Of a stretch of 64,000 nucleotides of DNA, positions 53,754 through 62,021 are shown piece by piece. The notes beneath the pieces were generated by a model. That model worked only from the letters and a program-made list of their open reading frames with translations, was not told the DNA's origin and made no database searches. This stretch comes from Novosphingopyxis sp965218915 (GTDB lineage: Bacteria; Pseudomonadota; Alphaproteobacteria; Sphingomonadales; Sphingomonadaceae), in contig NZ_OZ244708.1 in the NCBI RefSeq assembly GCF_965218915.1, positions 2,666,001 through 2,730,000 of the forward strand. The letters are read 5' to 3'. How positions within the stretch are numbered: position 1 is the first letter of the stretch; every line of letters starts with the position of its first letter. The position numbers and the translations under genes are program-made.

Positions 53754-55343
53754 ATGGCGGGGAGCCGTTCGCGAAAGGGTTCGGGGTTGTTCAAGGAACG
53801 CGAAGAGTTTCCGATCGGCGGAGCGGGCGCGGCGGCGCTGTCGCTCGGCGATGCGGTTGCGTTCCAAGCCCCCGCCCCCAATAAATTCCGCGAGCGCGTC
53901 AACGGCTTGCCGCTGTTCGAACTGGCGGTGGATCTCGGCGAGGACATCGGATCGCTGGCATGGTGGCGCGGGCTGGCCACGATGTTGCTGCTCGCCGCCG
54001 GCGCGATCGCGCTGCGCCCCGGCTTCGAGCCGTTCTACGGCGCCCAGCCCGACATGTTGACCGGCGATGCCTTCCAGGAATCGCGCGCCTATATGATCAT
54101 GCCGCTGGCTTACGGCGCGGACACCGGGCGCCATATGGCGGCGACCGACGCGGTGGTCCCGTTGAAGGCCAGTCCCGAACGCCCCCAGATCGACATCACC
54201 GCCACGCTCGGCCGCGGCGACAGCTTCGAGCGCGTGCTGAAACGCGCCGGCGTGGGCGGCGACGATGCCGCCAAGGTCGAGGCGATGGTCGGCCAGGCGA
54301 TGACGACCTCCGATATCGAGCCGGGCACCCGCATCGACATGATACTTGGCCGCCGCAGTTCCAGAACCCAGCCGCGGCCGCTCCAAAGCCTCGCCTTCCG
54401 CGCGCGCTTCGATCTCAACCTCTCGGTCGAGCGGGTCGACGGCGCGCTGCGGCTGAAACGCGATCCGATCAAGGTCGACGATACGCCCCTGCGCGTGCGC
54501 GGCAGCGTCGGCGGATCGCTCTACCGTTCCGCCCGCGCCGCCGGAGCGCCCGCCGATGCGGTACAGAAATTCCTGCAGGTGATCGGCGGGCAGATGGCGA
54601 TCGGCGCGATCCGCTCCTCGGACGAGTTCGATCTCGTGGTCGATTATCGCCGCGCCGAAACCGGCGAAGTCGAGGTCGGCGATTTGCGCTATGCGGGGCT
54701 GTCGCGCGACGGCAAGGACAAGGTGCAGATGCTGCGCTGGACCAGCGGCGGCAGCACCCAATGGTTCGAGGCTTCGGGCGTCGGCAAGACCCGCGGCGAA
54801 ATGCTGCGGCCCGTAAACGGCTCGGTCACCTCCGGCTTCGGCCGCCGGTTCCATCCGGTGCTGGGCTATGCCCGCATGCACAGCGGCGTCGATCTGCGCG
54901 CGCATTATGGCGATCCGATCTACGCCGCCGCCGACGGCACGGTGACCTATTCGGGACGCCATGGCGGCCACGGCAATTATGTGAAGCTCCAGCACAGCGG
55001 CGGCATCGCCACCGGCTATGCCCATATGAGCCGCATCGCCGCGCGCAGCGGCCAGAGCGTCCGGCGCGGGCAGATCATCGGCTATGTCGGCTCGACCGGC
55101 CTGTCGACCGGCCCGCATCTGCATTACGAGCTGTATCGCGGCGGCCGCGCGGTGAACCCGTTGTCGGTCAAATATATCGAGCGCGCGCAGCTTTCCGGCC
55201 AGGACCTCGTCAATTTCAAGGCGCAGCTCAGAAGCTTCAAGGCGGTCAAGCCCGGCGCGGCGCTGGGCCAGTTCACCACCGCGCGCAGCGAAGCCAGGCC
55301 GCTGCGCGAGATCGACCGGCTGGAGCATAAGGGCGCGGCCTGA
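53754..55343 (+). CDS. M23-family peptidoglycan endopeptidase-like protein, membrane anchored
   Basis: A 529-residue protein with a cytoplasmic N-terminal tail of about 80 residues, a membrane helix (WWRGLATMLLLAAGAIALRPGF) and a periplasmic region. The C-terminal LytM/M23 domain has SGFGRRFHPVLGYARMHSGVDLRAHYGDPI with H376 and D380 as zinc ligands, and GPHLHYELYRGGR with H455-x-H457. A middle part of about 200 residues before it is of the OapA/LysM-like type (RGDSFERVLKRAGVGGDDAAKVEAMV). It likely cuts peptide cross-links in peptidoglycan. The start ATG at 53754 follows GGAGG. Confidence 0.92.
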   Translation: MAGSRSRKGSGLFKEREEFPIGGAGAAALSLGDAVAFQAPAPNKFRERVNGLPLFELAVDLGEDIGSLAWWRGLATMLLLAAGAIALRPGFEPFYGAQPDMLTGDAFQESRAYMIMPLAYGADTGRHMAATDAVVPLKASPERPQIDITATLGRGDSFERVLKRAGVGGDDAAKVEAMVGQAMTTSDIEPGTRIDMILGRRSSRTQPRPLQSLAFRARFDLNLSVERVDGALRLKRDPIKVDDTPLRVRGSVGGSLYRSARAAGAPADAVQKFLQVIGGQMAIGAIRSSDEFDLVVDYRRAETGEVEVGDLRYAGLSRDGKDKVQMLRWTSGGSTQWFEASGVGKTRGEMLRPVNGSVTSGFGRRFHPVLGYARMHSGVDLRAHYGDPIYAAADGTVTYSGRHGGHGNYVKLQHSGGIATGYAHMSRIAARSGQSVRRGQIIGYVGSTGLSTGPHLHYELYRGGRAVNPLSVKYIERAQLSGQDLVNFKAQLRSFKAVKPGAALGQFTTARSEARPLREIDRLEHKGAA

Positions 55344-55437
55344 TCCGCTAAACGCGGCTTGAGGCGGATGCCCGCTTCCGATATGCGCCAGTCTCAGAGA
55401 TCGTTGACAGGTCCGTTCCCGGCGGTGAGTTTCCCTG

Positions 55438-55461
55438 CTGGACCCCGGCCTTCGCCGGGGA
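55438..55461. repeat. short palindromic repeat upstream of hemB
   Basis: GGACCCCGGCCTTCGCCGGGG is a compact hairpin (CCCCGGC/GCCGGGG) 10 bp before the hemB start. The adjoining GGGGAAG could provide the hemB ribosome-binding site. Confidence 0.6.
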
Positions 55462-55471
55462 AGATTTCGTT

Positions 55472-56473
55472 ATGGCCATGCCCGTTCACTCCGCCTACCC
55501 CGCCACCCGCCTGCGCCGCACGCGCTCGGCCGCCTGGAGCCGCGACATGGTGCGCGAAAACCGGCTGCACCCGAGCGACCTGATCTGGCCGCTGTTCATC
55601 GCCAATGGCGACACGCAAGAACCCGTCGCCAGTCTGCCCGGCGTCTCGCGCATTCCGCTTTCGGGGCTCGCCGACAAGGCGAAAGAAGCGATCGACCTCG
55701 GCATTCCCTGCCTTGCTTTGTTCCCCCACACCCCGCCGGGTCGCCGCAACGAGGACGGCGGGGAGGCCGCCAATCCCGACAATCTGATGTGCGGCGGCAT
55801 CCGCGCGATCAAGGATGCGGTGGGGGACGCCATCGGTGTGCTCACCGACGTCGCGCTCGATCCCTATACCAGCCACGGGCAGGACGGGTTGCTCGACGAG
55901 GCGGGCTATGTCGTCAACGACGCCACCGTCGACGCGCTGGTCGGCCAAGCGCTCAACCAGGCGGCGGCTGGGTCGGATATCGTCGCCCCGTCGGACATGA
56001 TGGACGGGCGCATCGGCGCGATCCGCGAGGCGCTGGAGCAGGAGGGCCATGCGAACGTCCAGATCATGGCCTATGCCGCCAAATATGCCTCCGCCTTCTA
56101 CGGGCCGTTTCGCGATGCAGTGGGTTCGGGCGGGCTGCTGAAAGGCGACAAGACAAGCTATCAGATGGACCCGGCCAACGCGTCCGAGGCGATGCGCGAG
56201 ATCGCGCTCGACATCGCCGAGGGCGCCGACGGCGTGATGGTGAAGCCGGGCCTGCCCTATCTCGACATCGTGCGGATGGCGGCGGACCGCTTCGAGCTGC
56301 CGGTCTACGCCTATATGGTGTCGGGCGAATATGCGATGATCGAGGCGATGGCCGCGGTCGGGGCGGGCAATCGCGACGCGCTGCTGCTGGAGATACTGAC
56401 CGGCTTCAAGCGCGCCGGAGCCAGCGGCGTGCTGACCTATCACGCGCCGGTGGCGGCGAAGCTGATCGGGTGA
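55472..56473 (+). CDS. hemB: delta-aminolevulinic acid dehydratase (porphobilinogen synthase)
   Basis: A 333-residue enzyme that condenses two aminolevulinates into porphobilinogen in haem synthesis. The two Schiff-base lysines lie in MAYAAKYASAFYGPFRDA and GVMVKPGLPYLDIV. The metal-site loop reads TDVALDPYTSHGQDG, where zinc enzymes have CDVCLCxYTxHGHCG; the cysteines are replaced, so it is of the zinc-independent (Mg2+ or metal-free) class seen in alphaproteobacteria such as Rhodobacter. Length and order are normal. The start ATG at 55472 has GGGGAAG upstream. Confidence 0.96.
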   Translation: MAMPVHSAYPATRLRRTRSAAWSRDMVRENRLHPSDLIWPLFIANGDTQEPVASLPGVSRIPLSGLADKAKEAIDLGIPCLALFPHTPPGRRNEDGGEAANPDNLMCGGIRAIKDAVGDAIGVLTDVALDPYTSHGQDGLLDEAGYVVNDATVDALVGQALNQAAAGSDIVAPSDMMDGRIGAIREALEQEGHANVQIMAYAAKYASAFYGPFRDAVGSGGLLKGDKTSYQMDPANASEAMREIALDIAEGADGVMVKPGLPYLDIVRMAADRFELPVYAYMVSGEYAMIEAMAAVGAGNRDALLLEILTGFKRAGASGVLTYHAPVAAKLIG

Positions 56474-56490
56474 TGGGGGCAACCTTAATC

Positions 56491-56621
56491 TCCCCTCCCG
56501 CTTGCGGGAGGGGCCGGGGGTGGGCGCGAGCAAAGCGAGCACCGGCCTGTCATTCGTCAAACCCGGCATCGAGCCGGGTTCGTCGATGCCCACCCCTGAC
56601 CCCTCCCGCAAGCGGGAGGGG
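56491..56621. repeat. 130-bp palindromic element, copy B
   Basis: Starts TCCCCTCCCGCTTGCGGGAG and ends CCCTCCCGCAAGCGGGAGGG, with the inner inverted pair CCCGGCATCGAGCCGGG. It is the inverted version of the element at 12423-12554, with the same GC-rich hairpins at both ends and the same GCTCG / CGAGC segments. It lies between hemB and the MFS-like gene; its last GGGAGGGGA is about 12 bp before the ATG of that gene and may serve as ribosome-binding site. Confidence 0.87.
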
Positions 56622-56632
56622 AAATAGATAGC

Positions 56633-58912
56633 ATGGCCACCCTCGCCGACACCGAAACCGCCCCCGCCCCCACCGCCCTCGCCGGGCAACGCTGGCTGTT
56701 CATCGTCACCATCCTGACCGGCAGCTTCTTGCTGTTCCTGATCCAGCCGATGCTCGCGCGCATGGCGCTGCCAAGGCTCGGCGGGGCGCCGGCGGTGTGG
56801 AACAGCGCCATGCTGGTCTATCAGGCGTTGCTGCTGGCGGGCTATGCCTATGCGCACCGCATCGCCGCGCTCGGGCGGCGCACCCAGGCGGGCATCCATA
56901 TCGGGCTGTTCGCGCTGGCGCTCTTGTGGCTGCCGGTGGGCCTCGCCGGCTTCCAGCCGCCGACGGGCGCCGCCACCGCGATCTGGGTGCCGTGGCTGCT
57001 GCTCGCCTCGATCGGGCCGCTGTTCTTCATGGTCTCGGCGCAGGCCCCGCTGATGCAGCGCTGGTATGCGCTGTCGGGGCAGCGGGGCGAGCCCTATGCG
57101 CTCTACGCCGCGTCCAATTTCGGCAGCTTCGCCGGGCTGATCGCCTATCCGCTGCTGGTCGAGCCGATGCTGACGCTGAACGCGCAAAGCACGCTGTGGT
57201 CCGCGCTCTATGTGGCGCTGCTGCTGCTGGTCGCGGCCTGTGGCTGGGCGCTGGTGCGCGCCGCGGTGCCGATCGGGCAGCCGGACCATTCCGCAGAGAT
57301 CGCGACCACCCCGGCCCCCGCCCTGCATGAAAAGCTGCGCTGGGTACTGCTCGCCGCCATCCCTTCCGGGCTGATGCTGTCGACCACCACGCATCTCACC
57401 ACCGATCTCGTCGCGATGCCGCTGATCTGGGCGATCCCGCTCGGGCTGTATCTGCTAAGCTTCACCGTCGCCTTCGCTGTCCGCCGCGCGCCGACCAAGG
57501 CCATCACTCTTCTCACCCCCTCCGTCCTCCTGCTGTGCGGCGCGCTCGCCTTCATGACGCCGGGCAACGCGGTGCTGGTGCAATTGGGCTCCAGCCTGGT
57601 CCTGCTGTTCGCGGTCGCCGTCGCGCTGCACGGCGAGATGTACCGCACCCGCCCCGCGCCCGAGCATCTCACCAATTTCTATCTGATGATGTCGATCGGC
57701 GGCGCGCTGGGCGGTCTGTTCTGCGCGCTGATCGCGCCGCTGGTCTTCGACTGGACCTGGGAACATCCGATCCTGATCCTCGCCGCCGCCGCGCTGATCC
57801 CGCAGCGCCGCCTGTTCTCGATCGGCGAGGAGGAGATTTTCGGGCCGACCGGCATGCGCCGCGTGTCGATCGGGATCGGCCTGCTCGCGCTCGCGGTGGC
57901 GCTGTATATCGCACTGAAACTGCCGCTCGACATCGGCACCGAGCGCATCCTGCTGCTCGGCGTCGTGATCGCGCTGGGCGTGCTCGTGATCGGCCAACGG
58001 CTGGGCTATGTCATCGTGGTGGCGGCCCTGCTCATCGCCAATGGCGGGCTGTATAATGCGCAGCTCAGCTGGGACGGACTGCGCACGCGCAGCTATTTCG
58101 GCATCTACAGCGTGAACGCCAGCGAGGACCGGCGGCTGCGCTGGCTCTCGCACGGCACCACGATGCACGGCATGCAGCTGATGGAAGACCCGACGCGGCC
58201 GATCAGCTATTATGGCGCGACATCCGGGGTCGGCCTCGCTTTTTCCCGGGCGAACGAACTTTACGGCCCGCGCGCCTCGATCGGCGTGGTCGGGCTCGGC
58301 ACCGGCACGCTCGGCTGCTATCGGCGCGAGGGGCAGGACTGGCGCTTTTTCGAGATCGATCCCACCGTCATCGGACTGTCGAAAAACGGCGGCTATTTCA
58401 GCTATCTCGATCGCTGCGCTCCAAACGTGCCGATCAAGATCGGCGACGCGCGGCTGACCATCGCCAAGGCCGCCCCCGGCAGCATCGACATGCTGGCGGT
58501 CGACGCCTTCTCTTCGGACGCGATTCCGGTGCATCTGCTGACGCGGCAGGCGTTCGACGTTTACGCGCGCGCCCTATCCCGGGACGGCATGCTGCTGATC
58601 CACATATCGAACCGCTATATCGATCTCGAACCGGTGCTGGCAGCCGAGGCCGGGGCGCGCGGCTGGGCGATCGCGAAACGCAGCGATTACACCGGCAACG
58701 CCGAAGAGGCCGATGGCCTGCGCGCCTCGCACTGGGTGGCGATCAGCCCGAGCGCGGCCAAATTGCGCGCGCTCACCGGGCCGATCAACGCGGGCGAACC
58801 GATCGCCTTTACCCAGCCCGACTGGTCCCCGATCGAACGGCGCGAGGGTTTTACCCGCTGGACCGACGATTTCGCCTCGATCCTGCCGCTGATGCACTTG
58901 TGGAGACGATGA
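56633..58912 (+). CDS. fused membrane transporter-like / spermidine synthase-like protein
   Basis: A 759-residue protein. The N-terminal ~440 residues contain about 12 hydrophobic segments (for example WLFIVTILTGSFLLFLIQPM, PWLLLASIGPLFFMVSAQAP) as in fused MFS/spermidine synthase proteins. The C-terminal ~270 residues are a spermidine-synthase-like Rossmann domain: IGVVGLGTGTLGCY, FFEIDPTVIGLSKN, VPIKIGDARLTIAKAAPGSIDMLAVDAFSSDAIPVHLLT and LLIHISNRYIDL. The family is not shown to make polyamines in most members. The start ATG at 56633 has GGGAGGGGAAATAGATAGC upstream. Followed by gamma carbonic anhydrase with 4-nt overlap. Confidence 0.9.
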   Translation: MATLADTETAPAPTALAGQRWLFIVTILTGSFLLFLIQPMLARMALPRLGGAPAVWNSAMLVYQALLLAGYAYAHRIAALGRRTQAGIHIGLFALALLWLPVGLAGFQPPTGAATAIWVPWLLLASIGPLFFMVSAQAPLMQRWYALSGQRGEPYALYAASNFGSFAGLIAYPLLVEPMLTLNAQSTLWSALYVALLLLVAACGWALVRAAVPIGQPDHSAEIATTPAPALHEKLRWVLLAAIPSGLMLSTTTHLTTDLVAMPLIWAIPLGLYLLSFTVAFAVRRAPTKAITLLTPSVLLLCGALAFMTPGNAVLVQLGSSLVLLFAVAVALHGEMYRTRPAPEHLTNFYLMMSIGGALGGLFCALIAPLVFDWTWEHPILILAAAALIPQRRLFSIGEEEIFGPTGMRRVSIGIGLLALAVALYIALKLPLDIGTERILLLGVVIALGVLVIGQRLGYVIVVAALLIANGGLYNAQLSWDGLRTRSYFGIYSVNASEDRRLRWLSHGTTMHGMQLMEDPTRPISYYGATSGVGLAFSRANELYGPRASIGVVGLGTGTLGCYRREGQDWRFFEIDPTVIGLSKNGGYFSYLDRCAPNVPIKIGDARLTIAKAAPGSIDMLAVDAFSSDAIPVHLLTRQAFDVYARALSRDGMLLIHISNRYIDLEPVLAAEAGARGWAIAKRSDYTGNAEEADGLRASHWVAISPSAAKLRALTGPINAGEPIAFTQPDWSPIERREGFTRWTDDFASILPLMHLWRR

Positions 58913-59484
58913 TACCCATGGAAACCGGAATGAAACGCCCAGACGTCACCATCGCCGCATTCAACGGCAAGGCGCCGCGCATCCATGACAGCGCGTTCAT
59001 CGCGCCCGGCACGCGCATCGTCGGCGACGTGCGGATCGGGCCGGAAGCCAGCATCTGGTACAATTGCGTGCTGCGCGCCGACGTCAGCCGCATCGTCATC
59101 GGCGCGCGCAGCAATGTGCAGGACGGCAGCGTGATCCATTGCGACGGGCCGATGCCGGGCCATCCCGACGGCTTCCCCACGATCATCGGCGAGGATGTGC
59201 TGATCGGCCATCTGGCGATGGTCCACGGCTGCGTCTTGAACGACCGCGCATTCGTCGGGCTGGGGGCGATCGTGATGGACGGCTGCGTGGTCGACAGCGA
59301 TGCGATGCTCGGTGCCGGCGCGCTGCTGCCGGAAGGCAAGCATATCGGCGCGGGCGAATTATGGGTCGGACGGCCGGCGAAAAAGGTTCGCGATCTGTCC
59401 GAGGAAGCAATAGCGGGGATGCGTGCGGGCGCCGCGCATTATGTGGAAAACGCAAAGGCGCACAAGGCAGCGCTGGCGGGTTAG
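58909..59484 (+). CDS. gamma carbonic anhydrase family protein
   Basis: A 191-residue left-handed beta-helix protein of the gamma carbonic anhydrase class. Hexapeptide repeats (for example IVGDVRIGPEASIWYNCVLRADVSRIVIGARSNVQDGSVIHCDG) build three-sided rungs, and IGHLAMVHGCVL supplies two of the three zinc histidines, with VIHCDG the third. Activity in this subgroup ranges from active to inactive. The start is uncertain: ATG 58909 overlaps the previous stop as ATGA; ATG 58918 and ATG 58930 (MKRPDVTIAAF) are also possible. The C-terminal helix is typical. Confidence 0.9.
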   Translation: MIPMETGMKRPDVTIAAFNGKAPRIHDSAFIAPGTRIVGDVRIGPEASIWYNCVLRADVSRIVIGARSNVQDGSVIHCDGPMPGHPDGFPTIIGEDVLIGHLAMVHGCVLNDRAFVGLGAIVMDGCVVDSDAMLGAGALLPEGKHIGAGELWVGRPAKKVRDLSEEAIAGMRAGAAHYVENAKAHKAALAG

Positions 59485-59513
59485 TCCGGCGCGCATGGCA
59501 GTATTTTCTGCTC

Positions 59514-59546
59514 GTCATCCCAGCGAAAGCCGGGGTCTCGGGCGGT
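59514..59546. repeat. short REP-like fragment
   Basis: The sequence CGTCATCCCAGCGAAAGCCG then GGGTCTCGGG contains the CCC/GGG hairpin arms and the CGTCA end of the elements at 8520, 15629 and 53331. It lies after the gamma carbonic anhydrase gene, at the convergent junction with the GGDEF-EAL gene. Confidence 0.55.
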
Positions 59547-59591
59547 AGCTTCTAAAGGCACCCCTTCAATGTCGAGGATCACGCTCAGTGA

Positions 59592-61937
59592 TCAGGCGAC
59601 GTCCATGTCCGACTGGTGGAACAGCGCGGAGGCATCCTCGAAGCTCATCGGGCGGCCGAAATAATAGCCCTGGATTTTCTTGCAGCCCAGCGCCTGGATC
59701 ATCTTCAGCTCGTCCTCATTCTCCACCCCTTCGGCGGTGGTCGACATGCCGAGGCTGTCCGCCATGGCAACGACGGCGCGGATGATGGCGATGCTTTCGG
59801 GCACATTATTGGCCGCGCCCTGCACGAAGCTGCGGTCGACCTTGATCGTATCGAACCGGGTCTTGCTGAGATAACCGAGCGAGGAATAGCCGGTGCCGAA
59901 GTCGTCGAGCGACAATTTGATGCCCAGATCGAGCACCCGCGCCAGCATCTTTTCGGCCATGCCGCCGCGCACGAAGATGCTCTCGGTCACCTCGATTTCC
60001 AGCCGCCGGGTCGGCAGTCCGCTCTTTTCCAGCGCGCCGGTGACGGTATCGATGAAGTTGGGCACGGTGAGCTGATCGGCCGAGACGTTGACCGCGACGT
60101 TGACCATGTCGGGCCATTGCGCCGCATCGCGGCAGGCCTGCGCCAGCACCCATTCGCCGATCGATGCGATCAGCCGCGTGTCCTCGGCCAGCGGAATGAA
60201 CTTGGCCGGAGAAACGGGGCCGAATTTCTCGCTGTTCCAGCGCAGCAGCGCCTCGAAACCGGTGACGATATATTCCTCGGCATCGACCACGGGCTGATAT
60301 TGCAGATAAAGCTCGCCGCGCTCGAGCGCCTTGCGCAGCTCGATCTCCATCACGCGCCGCTCCTCGGCATCGGCATGGAGGCTGGGCTGATAGAGCGTGT
60401 GGCTGCCGCCGCCCGCATCCTTCGACCGGTAGAGCGCCAGATCGGCGCTGCGCATCAGCATTTCCACGGTCTTGCCGTCGCGCGGGCCGACCGCGGCGCC
60501 GACGCTGGCGCCGATGAACAGCGTGTGCTGGTCCACCTCGTAAGGCTTGGACAGCACCTCGATGATGCGATCGGCGAGGCGCGTGACATAGGCGCTGTCG
60601 CTGCCGTCCTTGACCACCACCGCGAATTCGTCGCCGCCGAGCCGTCCGCACAGCTCATTCTCGCTCATGATCGACTGCAATCGCTTGGACACGCGGCCCA
60701 GCAGCCGGTCGCCGACCGGGTGACCCAGCGTATCGTTGACCGCCTTGAACCGGTCGAGATCGATCATCAGAAAGCAGCAGCGCGAACGCCATTTGTCCGC
60801 CTCGCGCATCGCCTCGCCCAGCGATTCGGTGAGCTGCAAGCGATTGGGTAGCCCCGTCAGCGTATCGAAGCGCGCGAGATGCGATATCTTCTTCTGGCTT
60901 TCCTGCTGCGTCGTCACGTCCGATCCGACGCCGCGAAAGCCCAGGAAATTGCCATCCTCGCCCAGCCGCGGCGATGCCGACAGCTCCCACCACAACTGAC
61001 GATCGCCCAGATACACCGGGACCAGCAGATTGCTGAACGGCTCGCGCTTGTTGAGCTTATCGGCCAGCATGTGCAGCGCGGCCGGGAAATCGCCGCTCTC
61101 CCACGCCTCGCCGGCGACCAGCTGCAGCAGCGGCAGGCCGTCGATCTCCGCGGCGTCGCGGCCGAGCGCATAAGCGAACCGCGGCGAGACCCGGGCGACG
61201 CGGCGCGCGGTGTCGGTCTGCCACAGCCAGTCGGCCCCGCTGTCCTCGAACTCGCGCAGCAGCAGGCTGACGGTTTCGTTTTTTTCCTGCAGATTGATCC
61301 GCGCCAGATCGGCGCCGACATGGTTGCGCGCCGATTGCAACGCGGCGATGATGAGCAGCAGGCTCACGCCCATGCCGCACGCTGCCATGATCGGCGCGCC
61401 GGCCAGCACGAAAGCGGCGGCGGCGCAAAGCCCCGTGACCGACACCAGGATCATCGTCGCCAGCGGTACCGCGGCGACCACCGTGGCCGAGCCCACCAGC
61501 ATCAAGAGGATGATCGAGTAGAGGATCACCAGCTGCTCGATCGAGCCGTAAAGCCCGATATAGAGCAAGGCGGCGGCCCAGAGCAGGCTGGGCAGGATCG
61601 CCTGCAGCTGGATGCGCTGCAATTCGCGCAGGCTCACCGATTTACGATCGGCGAAATCTCCGCGCAGCACCGATCGGTAATTGTGCAGTTGCATGACGGC
61701 CATCGCCAGCGACCAGCCGGCGATCAGCAGGATATTCTCGGCGCGAAAGAAGACCATGCCGATCGTCAGCACCGCCAGCAGATTGGCGGCCAGCCGCAGC
61801 AGGGCGTTGGCGCGCATGCCGCGCATCTGGACCGCGCGGACGTGGCCCCAGTCCATCTCGTCGGAGCGGGCTATGCCCAACAACGCGCGCATCGGCGCGC
61901 CATGGGCCTGACCCATATCGGAAAGCAACTCGGTCAC
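59592..61937 (-). CDS. membrane GGDEF-EAL protein (c-di-GMP diguanylate cyclase/phosphodiesterase)
   Basis: A 781-residue protein with four to six N-terminal membrane segments (residues about 45-195), a PAS-like domain (about 230-340), then GGDEF and EAL domains. GRLGGDEFAVV (near 430) is an intact GG(D)EF active site. FEALLRW (near 560) is an intact EAL motif, and DDFGTGYSSLGYLSKTRFDTIKVDRSFV carries the DDFGTGYSS loop, so the phosphodiesterase may also be active. RxxD I-site: RSADLALYRSKD lacks the upstream RxxD at the usual place. The start is a GTG at 61937. It controls c-di-GMP, with input from the membrane/PAS part. Confidence 0.93.
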   Translation of the reverse strand: MTELLSDMGQAHGAPMRALLGIARSDEMDWGHVRAVQMRGMRANALLRLAANLLAVLTIGMVFFRAENILLIAGWSLAMAVMQLHNYRSVLRGDFADRKSVSLRELQRIQLQAILPSLLWAAALLYIGLYGSIEQLVILYSIILLMLVGSATVVAAVPLATMILVSVTGLCAAAAFVLAGAPIMAACGMGVSLLLIIAALQSARNHVGADLARINLQEKNETVSLLLREFEDSGADWLWQTDTARRVARVSPRFAYALGRDAAEIDGLPLLQLVAGEAWESGDFPAALHMLADKLNKREPFSNLLVPVYLGDRQLWWELSASPRLGEDGNFLGFRGVGSDVTTQQESQKKISHLARFDTLTGLPNRLQLTESLGEAMREADKWRSRCCFLMIDLDRFKAVNDTLGHPVGDRLLGRVSKRLQSIMSENELCGRLGGDEFAVVVKDGSDSAYVTRLADRIIEVLSKPYEVDQHTLFIGASVGAAVGPRDGKTVEMLMRSADLALYRSKDAGGGSHTLYQPSLHADAEERRVMEIELRKALERGELYLQYQPVVDAEEYIVTGFEALLRWNSEKFGPVSPAKFIPLAEDTRLIASIGEWVLAQACRDAAQWPDMVNVAVNVSADQLTVPNFIDTVTGALEKSGLPTRRLEIEVTESIFVRGGMAEKMLARVLDLGIKLSLDDFGTGYSSLGYLSKTRFDTIKVDRSFVQGAANNVPESIAIIRAVVAMADSLGMSTTAEGVENEDELKMIQALGCKKIQGYYFGRPMSFEDASALFHQSDMDVA

Positions 61938-62021
61938 GGGCGTGATTGTAACCGCCAGTCCTTACCCAATGGTAAGCCCGGCGCCGATTAGCCAAAGAAT
62001 TTTACCGCGCGGCGCGGCGCC

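Noticed and set aside
55394..57394. 666-codon minus-strand frame across hemB and the transporter fusion
   Set aside because: Repeats of Arg, Gly, His and Asp typical of antisense frames in GC-rich DNA; spans two real genes and a palindromic element.
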